Source: Gemmatimonadota bacterium | Lineage (GTDB): Bacteria; Gemmatimonadota; Gemmatimonadetes; Palauibacterales; Palauibacteraceae | Reading direction: 5' to 3' | Length of the DNA: 5,459 bases | Assembly (NCBI GenBank): GCA_013042495.1 | Contig: JABDQB010000224.1 | Coordinates: forward strand, 1-5,459 | Shown: positions 4,097 through 5,459 of the stretch, in pieces | Layout: each line of letters starts with the position of its first letter | Numbering within the stretch: position 1 is the first letter of the stretch | Made by a program: the position numbers and the translations under genes | The notes under the pieces: model-generated | What the model was told of the DNA's origin: nothing | What the model saw: the letters and a program-made list of their open reading frames with translations, nothing else | The model's database searches: none

Positions 4097-5459
4097 GCTC
4101 CATCGTACTGCTGGTAGTCGGCGTCAGCGCCTTTCTCACTGGATACAGGGTCTATTCGCGCTACATCGCGCACCGGATCTACCAGTTAGATGCCGATTTC
4201 GTAACGCCGGCACACGAGTTCGAGGACGGCGTCGATTACGTACCCACGAACCGTCATGTGCTGTTCGGCCATCACTTCACCTCCGTCGCCGGGGCCGCTC
4301 CCATCGTGGGGCCGGCCATCGCCGTCATCTGGGGCTGGCTGCCAGCGTTTCTCTGGGTGGTCGTGGGAACGGTGTTCGCCGGGGCCGTGCACGACTTCGG
4401 GACCTTGTGGATCTCGACGCGTCACAAGGGGAACTCGATAGGGACTCTGGCGGAATCCATCGTGGGAGATCGCGCCCGGGTCCTCTTTCTACTTCTGATC
4501 TTCTTTCTCCTGCTCATGGTCAACGCCGTATTCGCCGTGATCATTGCCAACCTGTTCATGGCCAATCCGGGAGCTGTACTGCCGGTGTGGGGGAGTCTCG
4601 CGGTGGCGGTCGTGGTGGGATTGCTGATCTACCGAACGGGGGCTGGCATTCTCGTTCCGTCGCTGGCGGCTCTGGCAATCCTGTACGGGCTGATATGGAG
4701 TGGCCAGTACGTGCCGCTCGTTCTGCCCGACCTGCTGGGCCTCTCGCCGTCGAGCGCGCAGCTTGCTGCGGCTGGCCCCGATGCGGCGGCCGCGGCGTCG
4801 GCCGCTGCCCTGGACGGTCAGCGGGTCGGCTTGATCGTCATCCTGTTCGCTTACACGTTCATCGCCAGCGTGCTTCCGGTGTGGCTGCTTCTGCAGCCTC
4901 GCGATTATGTGAACGGCCATCAGCTCTTCGTCGCGCTCGCCATCATCGGTGCGGGCGTCATCGTCGCGAACCCGCCTGTCGTCGCGCCGGCCGTGAACAC
5001 GAACCTTCCCGTTGACGCCCCCGGTTGGTTCCCCCTTCTTTTCATCACGATTGCCTGTGGCGCCATTAGTGGCTTCCATGGCCTGGTGGCCTCCGGAACC
5101 TCTTCCAAGCAGCTGGACCGCGAGCAGGACGCCAGATATGTCGGCTACGGAGGGGCGCTCGGTGAGGGGGCCCTGGCTCTGACCTCGATCCTGGCGACGA
5201 CCGCCGGATTCGCTCTCTACGTAGGTATCGATGGGTGGCATGCCCACTACGGATCGTGGGCGGCGGCCTCGACCGGCGTGACCACGGCCTTCGTAAACGG
5301 GGTCGGGGTGCTGGCCGAAGGGCTGGGGATCCCGCACAGGGTCGCGACAATCTTCGCGGCTGTGGTGGTGATCAGCTTCGCGGCCACGACGCTGGACACG
5401 AGCGTGCGACTGCAGCGGTACATCATCGCCGAACTGGGGGTCGAATACCGCCTGAAGGC
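4093..5459 (+). CDS. cstA: CstA-family carbon starvation / pyruvate-type transporter (3' end outside window)
   Basis: Inner-membrane transporter of the CstA family, whose E. coli members CstA and BtsT take up pyruvate (and have been linked to peptide use) during carbon limitation. The frame stays open for 455 codons from TTG 4093 to the window edge; family members are commonly about 550-700 residues, so the C-terminus is missing. Family marks in order: an N-terminal membrane helix (about 3-18), the YVPTNRHVLFGHH segment (49-61) leading into VAGAAPIVGPAIA (65-77), AGAVHDF (96-102), ISTRHKG (107-113), QPRDYVN (268-274), SGFHGLVASGTSSKQ (326-340) and VGYGGALGEGALAL (350-363). I count about eleven further hydrophobic segments after the first. 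Residues 222-240 form an Ala-rich loop. The only Cys seen is 322. It overlaps the ArsA-type gene by 4 nt and closes the visible operon. The substrate cannot be read from the sequence; pyruvate is the best guess. Confidence 0.95.
   Translation, partial: MSSIVLLVVGVSAFLTGYRVYSRYIAHRIYQLDADFVTPAHEFEDGVDYVPTNRHVLFGHHFTSVAGAAPIVGPAIAVIWGWLPAFLWVVVGTVFAGAVHDFGTLWISTRHKGNSIGTLAESIVGDRARVLFLLLIFFLLLMVNAVFAVIIANLFMANPGAVLPVWGSLAVAVVVGLLIYRTGAGILVPSLAALAILYGLIWSGQYVPLVLPDLLGLSPSSAQLAAAGPDAAAAASAAALDGQRVGLIVILFAYTFIASVLPVWLLLQPRDYVNGHQLFVALAIIGAGVIVANPPVVAPAVNTNLPVDAPGWFPLLFITIACGAISGFHGLVASGTSSKQLDREQDARYVGYGGALGEGALALTSILATTAGFALYVGIDGWHAHYGSWAAASTGVTTAFVNGVGVLAEGLGIPHRVATIFAAVVVISFAATTLDTSVRLQRYIIAELGVEYRLK

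Noticed and set aside
3013..4173. 386-codon open frame on the minus strand opposite the ArsA-type gene
   Set aside because: Composition is dominated by Ser, Arg, Ala and Thr with no recognisable motif; it mirrors the codon pattern of the clearly identified + strand ATPase in GC-rich DNA.
4407..5015. 202-codon + strand frame inside the CstA gene
   Set aside because: It is out of frame with CstA, rich in Arg/Gly/Ser/Pro, and shows no motif or ribosome binding site.
4489..5337. 282-codon open frame on the minus strand opposite the CstA gene
   Set aside because: The product is a low-complexity Arg/Gly/Asp/Gln-rich string with no domain, while the + strand carries unmistakable CstA motifs throughout.

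Overview
The window is a dense, GC-rich bacterial chromosomal segment with every supported gene on the + strand. The lineage cannot be fixed from the sequence. High GC, a secreted NTF2-like protein and an ECF sigma/anti-sigma pair with a long extracytoplasmic tail would fit Gemmatimonadota or a similar phylum, but this is a low-confidence inference. I see no mobile elements, CRISPR arrays, tRNAs or rRNAs.

Layout. (1) Bases 1-320 hold the C-terminal half of an RdgB/HAM1-type non-canonical purine NTP pyrophosphatase, cut by the window edge. (2) 340-885 encodes a small exported NTF2/SnoaL-like protein, 19 nt downstream with a strong ribosome binding site. (3) 886-1074 is the only real gap. It holds two mutually exclusive hairpins and a well-placed ATG that lies in the wrong frame for the next gene. 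(4) From about 1042/1075 to the window end run five tightly packed genes: ECF sigma factor, zinc-finger anti-sigma factor, a 95-residue protein ending in Cys-Cys, an ArsA/Get3-type ATPase with no cysteines, and a CstA-family carbon-starvation/pyruvate-type transporter. The transporter is open at the right edge (455 codons visible). Successive genes overlap by 17 nt, overlap by 4 nt, are separated by 7 or 37 nt depending on start choice, and overlap by 4 nt.

How they may work together. The most interesting signal is the CC-tailed small protein + ArsA-like ATPase + CstA set. It resembles the E. coli btsT-yjiX-yjiA locus, where a CstA-family pyruvate transporter sits with a small protein ending in CC (YjiX; YbdD beside cstA) and a SIMIBI-class P-loop NTPase (YjiA, a G3E GTPase). 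Here an ArsA-type SIMIBI ATPase takes the NTPase place and an unrelated-looking CC-tailed protein takes the YjiX place. I infer an alternative transporter-maturation or transporter-regulation module, apparently co-transcribed with its own envelope-sensing sigma/anti-sigma switch.
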